Program-made: the position numbers and the translations under genes
Shown: positions 16,471 through 24,946 of the stretch, piece after piece
How positions within the stretch are numbered: the first letter of the stretch is position 1
Layout of the letters: each line of letters starts with the position of its first letter
Notes under the pieces: model-generated
Told to the model about the DNA's origin: nothing
Databases searched by the model: none
The model's input: only the letters and a program-made list of their open reading frames with translations
DNA from: Amycolatopsis vastitatis
GTDB lineage: Bacteria > Actinomycetota > Actinomycetes > Mycobacteriales > Pseudonocardiaceae
DNA: 64,000 nt
Assembly (NCBI RefSeq): GCF_002234595.1
Contig: NZ_NMUL01000016.1
Span: 62,001-126,000 of the forward strand
Reading direction: 5' to 3'

Positions 16471-17047
16471 TCCGGTACGACAGGTGCGTCACGCCGGTGC
16501 CCTCGATGACCTCGGGATCGGTCAGCTTGGTCGTGGTGTCGAGGTGGTCGAAGAAGCGGACGCCGGAACCCAGCAGCACCGGGATGAGATCCACCTGGAT
16601 GCCGTCGAGCAGGCCGAGGTTCAGGCACTGCTGGGCGATCGTGGTGCTGGCGACCGCGACGTTCTTGTCGCCCGCGTTCTTCTTGGCCTGCTCGACGGCG
16701 CTTTCGAGGCCGTCGGTGACGAAGGTGAACGGCGCGTCCGGGTGCGGCCAGTCCGCGGGCTCTTCGTGGGTGACGACGAAGACCGGCACGCCCATCGGGT
16801 GCTTGCCGCCCCAGCCCTGGGTCAGGGTGAACAGCCGGCGGCCGGTGATCAGCGCCCCGACGTTCTCCATCGCGGCGCGCAGCATCTTCGCGCTGGCCTC
16901 GGAGGTCTTGAAGGTGGCCCAGTCGACGGCGGTGGGCACCTCGACGTCGCCGTTGCCGAACCACTCGAACAGGTGATCGATGCGGTCCTCCGGGTCGGCG
17001 ACGAAGCCGTCGAGGGACATGGACATGTTGGCGATGACGTCGGCCAT
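16460..17047 (-). CDS. Dihydrofolate-reductase-like (RibD C-terminal domain) protein
   Basis: This 195-residue protein starts with the typical MADVIANMSMSLDGFVADPE and continues with GALITGRRLF and LIPVLLGSGVRFFDHL, which match the RibD-C/YwjB-like branch of the DHFR fold. It probably reduces an unknown substrate with NADPH. The ATG at 17047 is chosen because AAAAGGAG precedes it. It converges on and overlaps the sigma factor gene end. Confidence 0.87.
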   Translation of the reverse strand: MADVIANMSMSLDGFVADPEDRIDHLFEWFGNGDVEVPTAVDWATFKTSEASAKMLRAAMENVGALITGRRLFTLTQGWGGKHPMGVPVFVVTHEEPADWPHPDAPFTFVTDGLESAVEQAKKNAGDKNVAVASTTIAQQCLNLGLLDGIQVDLIPVLLGSGVRFFDHLDTTTKLTDPEVIEGTGVTHLSYRIKR

Positions 17048-17200
17048 GATGACTCCTTTTTCGCTGGTCGGAGGCGGTTTGCCTCGCTGATGAGAAGTCT
17101 TCCGCGTCCGCCCGGCCGGAAGATCTGCCACCTGGCCGACATCCGGCGACGGGTGGCCGATGCCTTGACAGCCGAGGGGACCGGCGGCACCATGAAAACG

Positions 17201-17221
17201 TGTTCATGAACAGATGTTCAT
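17201..17221. promoter_or_regulatory. Palindrome TGTTCATGAACA plus direct repeat TGTTCAT, candidate TetR operator
   Basis: A perfect 12-bp palindrome (17201-17212) is followed by a second copy of TGTTCAT (17215-17221), directly before the ribosome site of the methyltransferase gene. A TetR-family gene lies in the same transcription unit, so autoregulation is plausible. TTGACA at 17165 could be a -35 element, but I see no convincing -10. Confidence 0.55.
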
Positions 17222-17236
17222 AAGCGAGGGGACGCG

Positions 17237-18055
17237 ATGACCGGGATCGTCAACACCGCACAGGCGGAGGCATGGAACGGCTACGAGGGGGAACATTGGG
17301 CAGCGCACGCCGACCGCTACGACGCGGTGAACAGCGGCTTCAACGGTTATTTGCTCGACCGCGTCCGGGCGGCCGACCGGGTACTCGACATCGGCTGCGG
17401 CAACGGCCAGCTGACCCGGCTCGCCGCGGCGCGGGCCCGGTCAGCCACCGGCGTCGACCTCTCCGGGCCGATGCTCGCGACCGCGCGGGCCCGGGCGGCC
17501 GAGGTGCCGAACGTGGCGTTCGAACAGGGTGACGTCCAGGTCCACCCCTTCGCCGAAGGGACGTTCGACCTGGCGGTCAGCCGGTTCGGGGTGATGTTCT
17601 TCGCCGATCCGGTGGCCGCGTTCGCCAACGTCCGGCGTGCCCTGAGCCCCGGCGGGCGGCTGGCGTTCCTGTGCATGACGGCGCTGTCCGGCACCGACCT
17701 CGGCCGGCTGTTCGGCGCGATGGCGGCGTACCTGCCCCAGCCGACTGGGCCGGACGGCAGCGGCCCAACGTCGTTCGCGGACCCGGACCGGACGAGGGCG
17801 GTGCTGACCGAAGCCGGCTTCGAAGACGTGGTGTGCACCCGCGTCGAGGCCGGCCAGGTCTGGGGCCGGGACGTCCCCGACGCGGCGCGGTTCATCGCCG
17901 GCTGGGGTCCGGTCCGCCACCACCTCGGCCTGGTCGACGACGCGACGGCGGCCAAGGCGACCGAAGCGTTGACGGCCGCGCTCGAGCCGTTCGCGGAACC
18001 GGACGCGGTCCGCCTGCGCGGCACCGCGTGGCTGGTCACGGGAAGGAGGTCGTGA
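17237..18055 (+). CDS. Class I SAM-dependent methyltransferase
   Basis: This 272-residue enzyme has a SAM-binding Rossmann core: motif I VLDIGCGNGQLTRLAA (about 54-69), an acidic residue in TGVDLSGPML, and a post-motif segment with FDLAVSRFGVMFFADP. It resembles UbiE/small-molecule methyltransferases; the acceptor is unknown. The ribosome site GAGGGGA precedes the ATG. It is followed 16 bases later by a TetR regulator gene, with which it probably forms an operon behind a palindromic operator. Confidence 0.88.
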   Translation: MTGIVNTAQAEAWNGYEGEHWAAHADRYDAVNSGFNGYLLDRVRAADRVLDIGCGNGQLTRLAAARARSATGVDLSGPMLATARARAAEVPNVAFEQGDVQVHPFAEGTFDLAVSRFGVMFFADPVAAFANVRRALSPGGRLAFLCMTALSGTDLGRLFGAMAAYLPQPTGPDGSGPTSFADPDRTRAVLTEAGFEDVVCTRVEAGQVWGRDVPDAARFIAGWGPVRHHLGLVDDATAAKATEALTAALEPFAEPDAVRLRGTAWLVTGRRS

Positions 18056-18071
18056 CGACGGCAGCCGTACG

Positions 18072-18722
18072 ATGGCGGTGATGTCACCGAGGAAAGCCGC
18101 GGCCCAGCGGGACGGGCAGTCCCTGCACGACCTGCTGGTCGAAACCGCCCAGAAGATGATCGCCACGCACGGGACGACCGGGATGACCGTCCGGGAGATC
18201 GCGCGCATGGCGGGCGTCGCCGACGGCGTGCTCTACAACCACTTCTCCGACAAGGAGGAGCTGGTGGCCAGAGCCTTGCTGGAGCACGTGCGCACGACGG
18301 AAGCGGAGCTCGGCGAACTGCCGGTGGCGGGCGAAGGCACCGTGGCGGGCAACCTCCGTCGCCACCTGGAGTTCGGCCTGGCCCTGCACAAGGTGATCGT
18401 GCCGGCCTTCAGCGGCCTGGTCGGGCAGCCGCGGGTACTGCAGCGGTTCGCGGAGATCAGCGAGCGGTCCGGCTACTGGCGCGACCGGCTGGTGGCCTAC
18501 CTGAAGGAGGAGCGCGAGCTCGGCAGGCTCCGCCCGGGGTCCGAAGTGGACGCGACAGCGGCCTTGCTGGTCGGCTACTGCCACGCCTCGGTCATGGCGG
18601 CGGTCTTCCCGCACACCGGCCCGCTCGACCCGCCGACCGTGGACTCGGTCGTGAGCGCCGCCCTCCACGGCGTCGCGCCCCACGACGCCGGACCGCCGCC
18701 GGCCCCCGGCGTGGTCGCCTAG
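18072..18722 (+). CDS. TetR-family transcriptional regulator
   Basis: This 216-residue protein has an N-terminal TetR HTH (about 20-65: MIATHGTTGMTVREIARMAG then GVLYNHFSDKEELVARAL) and an all-helical ligand-binding domain. An in-frame ATG three codons downstream (MSPRKAA) is an alternative start. It likely represses the upstream methyltransferase gene and itself through the TGTTCATGAACA site. Its stop overlaps the convergent SnoaL-like gene by four bases. Confidence 0.9.
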   Translation: MAVMSPRKAAAQRDGQSLHDLLVETAQKMIATHGTTGMTVREIARMAGVADGVLYNHFSDKEELVARALLEHVRTTEAELGELPVAGEGTVAGNLRRHLEFGLALHKVIVPAFSGLVGQPRVLQRFAEISERSGYWRDRLVAYLKEERELGRLRPGSEVDATAALLVGYCHASVMAAVFPHTGPLDPPTVDSVVSAALHGVAPHDAGPPPAPGVVA

Positions 18723-19102
18723 ACCATCGGGGTGCCGCCGGCCGTGGCCTCGGGGACCTCCTGGACCACGTCCCAGTGCTCGACGATCCGGCCGTCCCGC
18801 ACCCGCATGACGTCCGCGATGGCGCTCCCGCGCGACCCGGGTGCCAGGCGGAGCAGGCTGTGCGTGCACACGAGGTCGTCCTCGGCGATCACCCGGCGCA
18901 CGTCCAGGCTCAGCTCCGGGAAGCGCGCCACGAACCCGGCCAGGTACTCCGCCGAGGCCTCGGCGGACGCCGGGGCGTGGGGGTTGTGCTGGACATAGCC
19001 GTCGCCGACGTACGCGGCGAAGGCGTCGACAGGGCGCTTCTCGGTGAAGGCCAGCTTGAGGAAGGCGAGGACGACTTCCTTGTTGTGCTGCGGTTCCGTC
19101 AT
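18719..19102 (-). CDS. SnoaL-like (NTF2-fold) polyketide-cyclase-type protein
   Basis: This 127-residue NTF2-fold protein (VLAFLKLAFTEKRPVDAFAAY, VQHNPHAP, then GSAIADVMRVRDGRIVEHWDV) belongs to the SnoaL-like family. Members act as small hydrolases, cyclases or ligand binders. The HNP and HWD elements are the usual family marks, but the substrate is unknown. It is divergent from the LysR gene, which is its likely regulator. The start is preceded by AAAGGA. Confidence 0.85.
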   Translation of the reverse strand: MTEPQHNKEVVLAFLKLAFTEKRPVDAFAAYVGDGYVQHNPHAPASAEASAEYLAGFVARFPELSLDVRRVIAEDDLVCTHSLLRLAPGSRGSAIADVMRVRDGRIVEHWDVVQEVPEATAGGTPMV

Positions 19103-19198
19103 CAGTGTCCATCCTTTGTGGAGTTATCGACACCAAGCCCACCATCCGCGAAACAGAAAGGGAAAGACCTGTGGACTCTGCCGCGATACTCTCCCGAT

Positions 19199-20098
19199 AT
19201 GGACGATGTCGAGGTCCGTGAGCTGCGGTACTTCCGCGCGGTCGCCGAAGAGCTGAACTTCTCCCGCGCCGCCGAACGGCTCGGCATGGCCCAGCCGCCG
19301 CTGTCGCGGGCGATCCGGCTCCTGGAACGGCGGCTCGGCGTCCAGCTCTTCGAACGCACCAGCCGGCACGTCGCGCTGACGCCGGCCGGGAACGTCCTGT
19401 TCGCGGAGTCGGCGAAGGCCCTCGACGCCGTCACCGCGGCGGTCCGGCGAACCCGCCGGGCGGCGCAGCGGACGCCGGCGCTCGTCGTCACCGCGAAACC
19501 CGGCGTGGCGACCGATCTGCTGCGGCGGATCGCCGACGCGCACCCGGATCCGGTCGAGATCCGGGTCAGCGGGTTCGGCGAGCAGGCGGAGATGGTGCGT
19601 GACGGCCGGGCCGATGTGGCGGTGGTCGGCTGCCCGGGCACCCACCACGGCCTGGACGTCGAGGTGCTCTTCAGCGAGCCGCGGGTGGCCGCGCTGGCAC
19701 CGGGTCACGAGCTCGCCGGCCGGGCCGCGCTGACGTGCGCCGACCTCGCCGGGCGGCCGACGCCGTGCTGGCCGCTCTCGTCGGCCGCGGACCGGGCGTA
19801 CTGGTCCGGGCAGGACGTGACCGGCGGGCCGGTGACGCCGGGGCCAGTGGTGTACGACAGCGCCCAGCTGCTGGAGACCGTCGCGCTCGGACAGGCGGTC
19901 GCGTTGCTGCCGGCGTCGTTCGCGGAGCTGGGTTCGCGGGACGACGTCGTCTACCGGCCGGTCGTCGACGCGTCGCCCTACTCGCTCGCCCTCGCGTGGG
20001 CGGCCGGGGCGCGGGATGTGCGGATCGCGCGGTTCGTGCGGACCGCCACCGAGGTCAGCGAAGCACTACCTCGACCGGGAGCTGTCCCGGCGGGGTGA
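19199..20098 (+). CDS. LysR-family transcriptional regulator
   Basis: This 299-residue protein has the canonical N-terminal winged HTH (LRYFRAVAEELNFSRAAERL, then QPPLSRAIRLLERRLGVQLF) and a periplasmic-binding-like effector domain (about 90-290). The ATG at 19199 begins MDDVEVREL, the normal LysR N-terminus. It is divergent from the SnoaL-like gene, the typical LysR arrangement. Its 3' end overlaps the convergent transglutaminase-like gene by 44 bases. Confidence 0.92.
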   Translation: MDDVEVRELRYFRAVAEELNFSRAAERLGMAQPPLSRAIRLLERRLGVQLFERTSRHVALTPAGNVLFAESAKALDAVTAAVRRTRRAAQRTPALVVTAKPGVATDLLRRIADAHPDPVEIRVSGFGEQAEMVRDGRADVAVVGCPGTHHGLDVEVLFSEPRVAALAPGHELAGRAALTCADLAGRPTPCWPLSSAADRAYWSGQDVTGGPVTPGPVVYDSAQLLETVALGQAVALLPASFAELGSRDDVVYRPVVDASPYSLALAWAAGARDVRIARFVRTATEVSEALPRPGAVPAG

Positions 20099-20939
20099 CC
20101 GAGCGGATCACCGGCGGCACCCGGACGTCGTCGGCCTCGAAAGCCACCCGCAGCTGCTCGACGTCGGCGTCGGCCATGAGCTCGGCAAGCTCGTCGGTGC
20201 GGGCGACGGCGGCCGGGGTGAGCGAGGCTGCGGGGGTGAGGTCGCCCCAGAGGTCCCACTGGAGCATCTCGTGCTTGTTGAGCGAGGCGAGGTCGAGCGC
20301 GAGGCTGTACCGCGCGTACGGCAGGCCGCGCAGGAACGGGACGTCCAGGTCCGGGGAGACGACCAGCCGGGCCGGGTCGACGTCGCCCGCGCGGGCCGCG
20401 GTCCACGCGTCGGCGCCGGTCAGGAACCGGTCACGGGGCACGTCGAGGAGGTCGAGCTCGGTGCCGTCCACCGGGTCGCGGTACCCGGACGTCAGCTGGG
20501 GTTCGACCAGGCGCCAGCCGGAGCCGTCGTGGACTTCGGCGACGACGTGGTCGAGGTACCAGCCGGCCATCAGGTAGCTCGCGAAGCCGGTCCGGGCGCG
20601 GGCCGGGATGCCGTGGTGGCGTGCCATCGAGACGAACAGGAGGGTGAAGTCGCGGCAGCAGCCGACGATCCGGTGCAGCGGCGGCCGCGGGCCGCCGGGC
20701 GGCGTCGGGTCGAGTTCGCGCAGGCGCGCGAACATGTCCGAGGCGTACCGGAGGGTGATCTCTTCGTGGCGTTCGGCCGGGAAACCGTGCTCGGCGATGT
20801 CGCCCAGGGCCCAGTAGTGGAACACCAGCTCGTGCGCGGCCTCGCGCAGGGCCGCGACGTCGCGCGGGGTCGTGTCGAGCCATTCTGCCTGCGCGCCCGG
20901 GTCGGAGAAATGGCTGTGGCTGACGTAGAAGTCGTCCAT
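20055..20939 (-). CDS. Transglutaminase-like domain protein
   Basis: This 294-residue cytosolic protein has a transglutaminase-like core: catalytic Cys in the IVGCCRDFTLLFVSMARHHG segment (about residues 110-130), His in YLDHVVAEVHD, and the acidic third residue following in GWRLVEPQL. Such domains act as Cys proteases or amidases; the target is unknown. The 44-base overlap of its C-terminus with the LysR C-terminus on the other strand means both ends are coding in two frames. Confidence 0.87.
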   Translation of the reverse strand: MDDFYVSHSHFSDPGAQAEWLDTTPRDVAALREAAHELVFHYWALGDIAEHGFPAERHEEITLRYASDMFARLRELDPTPPGGPRPPLHRIVGCCRDFTLLFVSMARHHGIPARARTGFASYLMAGWYLDHVVAEVHDGSGWRLVEPQLTSGYRDPVDGTELDLLDVPRDRFLTGADAWTAARAGDVDPARLVVSPDLDVPFLRGLPYARYSLALDLASLNKHEMLQWDLWGDLTPAASLTPAAVARTDELAELMADADVEQLRVAFEADDVRVPPVIRSVTPPGQLPVEVVLR

Positions 20940-20960
20940 GGCCGTTCACGCTAACGAAAT

Positions 20961-21959
20961 TTATCCGGACTGCGCCAGGAGTTCTCCGCGGAACGTCGAG
21001 CGGTATGCGCTGGGCGACACCGCGAGGGCGGCCTGGAAGTGCTGGCGCAGCGAGGCCGCCGTGCCGAAGCCGGCTTCGGTGGCGACGCGGTCGACCGGCA
21101 GGTCGGTCTCCTCGAGGAGCTGGCGGGCGCGCTCAACCCGTTGCTGCGTCAGCCATTGCACGGCCGAGATGCCGACCTCCTCGCGGAAGCGCCGGGTGAA
21201 GGTGCGGGTGCTCATCGCCTCGCGGGCGGCGAGTTCACGCAGGGTCAGCGGCCGGTGGAGGTTCTCCAGCGCCCACGCCCGGGCCACCTTCGTCGACGAC
21301 GTGCGGGGCTCGGGCACCGGCCGCCGGACGAACTGGGCCTGTCCACCTTCGCGGTGCGGGGACACCACCGTGCCGCGGGCGACCTCGTTGGCCACGGCTG
21401 CGCCGTGGTCGCGGCGGATCATGTGCAGCACCAGGTCGATCCCGGCGGCGACACCCGCCGACGTCAGCACGTCGCCGTCGTCGGTGTAGAGCACGCACGG
21501 GTCGACGTCGACCTCGGGGAAGCGGTCCTGCAGTTCCTCGGCGGAGCGCCAGTGCGTGGTGGCCGGGCGGCCGTCGAGCAGCCCGGCCGCGGCGAGCACG
21601 AACGCGCCGGTGCAGATCGACGCGATCCGCGCGCCCGCCGGGATCGTCTCGAGCGCGGCCTTGAGCGGCGGGGTCAGCACGCGGGCCCTCGGTTCGTACT
21701 CGACCAGGGACGCCGGGACGATCACCGTGTCGGCCTCGGCCAGCACCTCCGGGCCGCGGTCGACCGGGATGGTGATGTCGGAGTCGGTGCGCACCAGGCC
21801 CGGCTCGACGGTGCAGGTCACGACCTCGTACAGCGGCTCGCCGGCCGCCGAGCGAGCCTGCCCGAACAGGCGGTGGACGATGCCCAGCTCCATCACGAGC
21901 ATGCCGTGGCGAACCAGGACGGCGACGTGGTGACGGTTCGGGTGCTTGAACTCGGCCAT
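20961..21959 (-). CDS. GlxA-family transcriptional regulator (DJ-1/PfpI domain plus AraC HTH)
   Basis: This protein of about 332 residues has an N-terminal amidotransferase-like DJ-1/PfpI domain (about 5-170) with the nucleophile-elbow Cys in ASICTGAFVLAAAGLLDG. A double AraC HTH follows (about 220-325: LTLRELAAREAMSTRTFTRRF, VDRVATEAGFGTAASLRQHF). I chose the ATG at 21959 (MAEFKHP); a GTG-type extension of nine residues is possible. It is divergent from the NAD(P)H oxidoreductase gene, its probable target. Confidence 0.9.
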   Translation of the reverse strand: MAEFKHPNRHHVAVLVRHGMLVMELGIVHRLFGQARSAAGEPLYEVVTCTVEPGLVRTDSDITIPVDRGPEVLAEADTVIVPASLVEYEPRARVLTPPLKAALETIPAGARIASICTGAFVLAAAGLLDGRPATTHWRSAEELQDRFPEVDVDPCVLYTDDGDVLTSAGVAAGIDLVLHMIRRDHGAAVANEVARGTVVSPHREGGQAQFVRRPVPEPRTSSTKVARAWALENLHRPLTLRELAAREAMSTRTFTRRFREEVGISAVQWLTQQRVERARQLLEETDLPVDRVATEAGFGTAASLRQHFQAALAVSPSAYRSTFRGELLAQSG

Positions 21960-22030
21960 GGCTCGATTCTTGCACAGGTTGGCCATCGGGCCACTCGATC
22001 GTGGCCCGCGGCCGCGTGATCATCGGAGTC

Positions 22031-22807
22031 ATGAACGTGTTGTGGGTTTTCGCGCATCCCGAGCCTCGCTCGCTGAGCGGGGCGCTCCGTGACGACGGGC
22101 TCCGGACCCTCCGCGACCTCGGTCACGACGTCCGGGAGTCGGATCTGTACGCGATGAAGTGGAATCCGGTGGTCGACGCCGCCGACTTCGGCGCCGAAGC
22201 CGGGGACGAACGGCTGGTCGTCGGGGCGACGTCGGCCCGAGCGCACGCCGACGGCGAGCTGAGCCAGGACATCGTCGCCGAGCAGGAAAAGCTGGCGTGG
22301 GCGGACGCGGTCGTCGTGCAGTTCCCGTTGTGGTGGTACGGCATGCCCGCGATCCTGAAGGGCTGGTTCGACCGCGTCTTCGTGAAGGGCTTCGGCTACG
22401 GCGTCCGCGCCGAGGACGGCCGGACCCTGCGCTACGGCGAGGGCAGGCTCGCGGGCAAGCGCGCGATGGTGGTGCTCACCGCGGGTGCCCGCGAGCCGGC
22501 CATGGGGCCGCGCGGGGTGAACGGCTCACTGGCCGAGGTCCTGTGGCCGCTGCACCACGGAACCCTGTTCTACGCCGGGATGTCGGTCCTGCCGCCGGTG
22601 GCGGTCTACGGCGCCGACCGCGTGCCGGACGCCCAGTTCGCCGACGCCCGGTCACACCTGCGAACGCGCCTGAGCACGCTGGAAACGACCGAGCCGATCC
22701 CGTTCCGCACGCAGAACGGCGGCGACTACGACGACGACCTCGTCCTCCGCCCGGACCGCGCGCCCGGCGTCACCGGGCTCGCCGTCCACCTCAGGCAGGC
22801 AGGGTGA
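22031..22807 (+). CDS. NAD(P)H dehydrogenase (quinone)-like flavodoxin-fold oxidoreductase
   Basis: This 258-residue flavoprotein of the NQO1/MdaB family has an FMN/FAD-binding N-terminus (VFAHPEPRSLSGALRDDGL) and the family core QFPLWWYGMPAILKGWFDRV followed by GFGYG. It would reduce quinones or related electrophiles with two electrons. It is divergent from a GlxA/AraC regulator, which suggests inducible detoxification. The stop overlaps the convergent SDR gene by 17 bases. Confidence 0.9.
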   Translation: MNVLWVFAHPEPRSLSGALRDDGLRTLRDLGHDVRESDLYAMKWNPVVDAADFGAEAGDERLVVGATSARAHADGELSQDIVAEQEKLAWADAVVVQFPLWWYGMPAILKGWFDRVFVKGFGYGVRAEDGRTLRYGEGRLAGKRAMVVLTAGAREPAMGPRGVNGSLAEVLWPLHHGTLFYAGMSVLPPVAVYGADRVPDAQFADARSHLRTRLSTLETTEPIPFRTQNGGDYDDDLVLRPDRAPGVTGLAVHLRQAG

Positions 22808-23540
22808 GGCGCTGCCCGAGACCGCCGTCCACGGGGAGGTCGGTGCCGGTGGTGAACGTCGCTTCGAAGGCCAGGAACAACACCGCCGCCGCGACTTCTT
22901 CCGCCGTGGCGTGGCGCTTCAACGGTGTGATCTCGTCGCCGATCGCCTTGAACTGCGCCAGCACGGCCTCCGGCACGCCGGTGACGCCCATCGTCGGCGT
23001 GTCGGTGTAGCCGGGGCTGACCACGTTCACCCGGATCCCGCGCGGCGCCAGCTCGGCCGCGTACGTGCGGGCGAACGACCGCACCGCCGCCTTCGCCGCC
23101 GAGTACAGCCCCATCCCCGCGATGCCCGCCCCGACCGCGACCGACGTCGTGAAGACGAACGAGCCACCGGGCCGGACCAGCGGAGCCAGCCGCTGCGCGG
23201 TGAAGTACGCGCCCTTGGTGTTGACGTCGAAGGTCCGGTCGTAGACCTCGGGCGTCGCCTCCTGGTACGGCGTCAGCGTCGAGAACCCGACGTTGACGAA
23301 CACCAGGTCCAGCTCGCCGAGTGTGTCCGCGGCCACTGCGGCCAGCTCGGCGACGTCGTCCAGGCGAGCCGCGTCCGACGACAGCAGGTGCGCCTTGCCC
23401 GGCAGGGTCCCTGCCAGCGGCGAGACGTCCCGGCCGGTCAGGAGCACCTCCGCGCCGCCGTCGAGCAGGGCGCGCACCACCGCCATCCCCATGCCGTGCG
23501 TGCCGCCGGTGACGACGGCCTTCTTGCCAAGGTACTTCAC
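22791..23540 (-). CDS. Short-chain dehydrogenase/reductase
   Basis: This 249-residue classical SDR has the NAD(P)-binding TGGTHGMG motif (about 11-18) and a catalytic triad with YSAAK (Tyr/Lys). The C-terminal signature is TGTDLPVDGG. Between strand 4 and helix 4 it has NVGF where most SDRs have NNAG. The GTG start has GAGGAG upstream and overlaps the stop of the imine-reductase-like gene (GTGA), so the two are translationally coupled. The substrate is unknown. Confidence 0.9.
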   Translation of the reverse strand: MKYLGKKAVVTGGTHGMGMAVVRALLDGGAEVLLTGRDVSPLAGTLPGKAHLLSSDAARLDDVAELAAVAADTLGELDLVFVNVGFSTLTPYQEATPEVYDRTFDVNTKGAYFTAQRLAPLVRPGGSFVFTTSVAVGAGIAGMGLYSAAKAAVRSFARTYAAELAPRGIRVNVVSPGYTDTPTMGVTGVPEAVLAQFKAIGDEITPLKRHATAEEVAAAVLFLAFEATFTTGTDLPVDGGLGQRLTLPA

Positions 23541-24388
23541 CGGATCTCCTCGATGACGCTCGCGATCGCGTGCGAACCGTGGCCCGCGGCCACCGCACGG
23601 TCGAACAACTCCCGCAGTACGGCCGGGACCGCCGGGTTGATGCCCTGCGCGCGGCTCGTCTCCACCAGCAGGCCGAGCCCGGCCGCGTTGATGTCCAAGG
23701 CGGACACGTCGGTGGCGTAGTCCCCGCTCGCCACCTGCTCGCCGATGCCGGGCAGGAACCCGCCGACCGCCGAAAGCCACTCCGTGGCCATCGGCGTGAA
23801 CTTCTCCGGCGTGACGCCCTCGGTGCCGACGAGCGCGAGCGCGTGCAGGTACCCGCCCATCGTCGACCACATGATGCCGAGCAGCGCGAGGTCGTACAGC
23901 GCCGCCAGTCCGGCGTCCTCGCCGAGGAACACCGGTTCCCCCAAGACCGAGAGCACTTCGCGCTGCGCCGCGAACGTCGTTTCCGAGCCGCCGTAGAGGA
24001 TCCGGGCGGCCGGCGTCCCGATGCTCTGCGGCACGGCCATGATCACGCCGTCCACGTAGTCGATGCCCTGCGAAGCCGCCCACTTCGCGGCCACGCGGGC
24101 CTCCTCCGGTGTCCCGGACGTGAGGTTGACGAGCACCTTCGGCGACGCGGCTTCCAGGACCGGTCGTTGAATGTCGTATGTGGACAGACAGCTGATGACG
24201 ACGTCAGCCGAAGCCACCTCGGCCGGTGTGGCCGCGAGCCGGGCACCGCGGTCGAGCAGCGGACTCGCCTTGAGCGGCGACCGGTTCCACACCGAGACGT
24301 CGTGTCCCGCCCCCAAGAGCGCCCCGGCGAGGGCGGCGCCCATCCGCCCCAGGCCGAGCACGCCCACCTGTTTCTTGCTTTCTCCCAT
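23537..24388 (-). CDS. NADPH-dependent imine-reductase-like oxidoreductase
   Basis: This protein of about 283 residues has an N-terminal NADP Rossmann fold (VGVLGLGRMGAALAGALLGA) and the beta-hydroxyacid-dehydrogenase-type layout. Its details match imine reductases: NLTSGTPEEAR, GVIMAVPQSIGTPAARILYG, and ALYDLALLGIMW with an Asp at the position of the proposed catalytic residue. Imine reductases reduce cyclic imines using NADPH; the natural substrate here is unknown. The start is uncertain (ATG at 24388, 24397 or 24424); GGAG precedes 24388. It is divergent from an HxlR regulator and coupled to the SDR gene. Confidence 0.86.
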   Translation of the reverse strand: MGESKKQVGVLGLGRMGAALAGALLGAGHDVSVWNRSPLKASPLLDRGARLAATPAEVASADVVISCLSTYDIQRPVLEAASPKVLVNLTSGTPEEARVAAKWAASQGIDYVDGVIMAVPQSIGTPAARILYGGSETTFAAQREVLSVLGEPVFLGEDAGLAALYDLALLGIMWSTMGGYLHALALVGTEGVTPEKFTPMATEWLSAVGGFLPGIGEQVASGDYATDVSALDINAAGLGLLVETSRAQGINPAVPAVLRELFDRAVAAGHGSHAIASVIEEIR

Positions 24389-24424
24389 GGTCTCCATGCT
24401 GCTGAGGCGCTTTACACTGGACAA

Positions 24425-24447
24425 GTACCGACTAATAAGTCAGGTAC
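24425..24447. promoter_or_regulatory. Imperfect palindrome GTACC..GACT..AGTC..GGTAC, candidate HxlR operator
   Basis: GTACCGACT and AGTCAGGTAC form an inverted repeat (one extra base on the right arm) around AATA. It lies between the divergent HxlR and imine-reductase genes. GTAC half-sites are typical of HxlR-family operators. It is the only AT-richer stretch in this intergenic region. Confidence 0.6.
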
Positions 24448-24470
24448 CCACCCCAACGTAAGGATCCTGC

Positions 24471-24836
24471 ATGCAGCCCCGGACTTACCGCTGCGGACTG
24501 GACGCCGCCGTCGACGTGATCGGCGGCCGTTGGAAGGCCCTGATCCTCTGGGCGCTGCACGCCGAGCCGCTGCGGTTCGGCGAGCTGAAGCGGAAGGTGG
24601 CCGGAATCAGCGAAAAGATGCTCATCCAGGCCCTGCGGGAGCTGGAGGCCGACGAGATCGTGCACCGCGAGGTGTTCCACGAGGTCCCGCCGAAGGTCGA
24701 GTACTCGCTGACCGGCCTGGGTCAGCGGCTGAACACCGCGTTGCTGCCGCTGGGCGACTGGGGCGAGGAGAACATGGCCGGGATCGCGAAGCGCCGCGGC
24801 GTCACGCCGGCGCCGCCGCATACTGCTTCAGCGTGA
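24471..24836 (+). CDS. HxlR-family winged-helix regulator
   Basis: This 121-residue protein matches the HxlR family along its length: CGLDAAVDVIGGRWKALILW, LRFGELKRKVAGISEKMLIQ, then LTGLGQRL. The N-terminal Cys (CGLD) is the residue used as a redox or electrophile sensor in several members. It is divergent from the imine-reductase/SDR operon with a palindrome in between, so it probably controls that operon and itself. Confidence 0.92.
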   Translation: MQPRTYRCGLDAAVDVIGGRWKALILWALHAEPLRFGELKRKVAGISEKMLIQALRELEADEIVHREVFHEVPPKVEYSLTGLGQRLNTALLPLGDWGEENMAGIAKRRGVTPAPPHTASA

Positions 24837-24946
24837 TCGCGGCGGACGTCCTCGGCGAGGTGTAACGCGACGTCAGCGTGCGGCGACCTGAGCCTGGAGA
24901 CGCCGGGCCGACTCCGCTCCCGGCGCCGGAAGGGGTGGAGACACCG

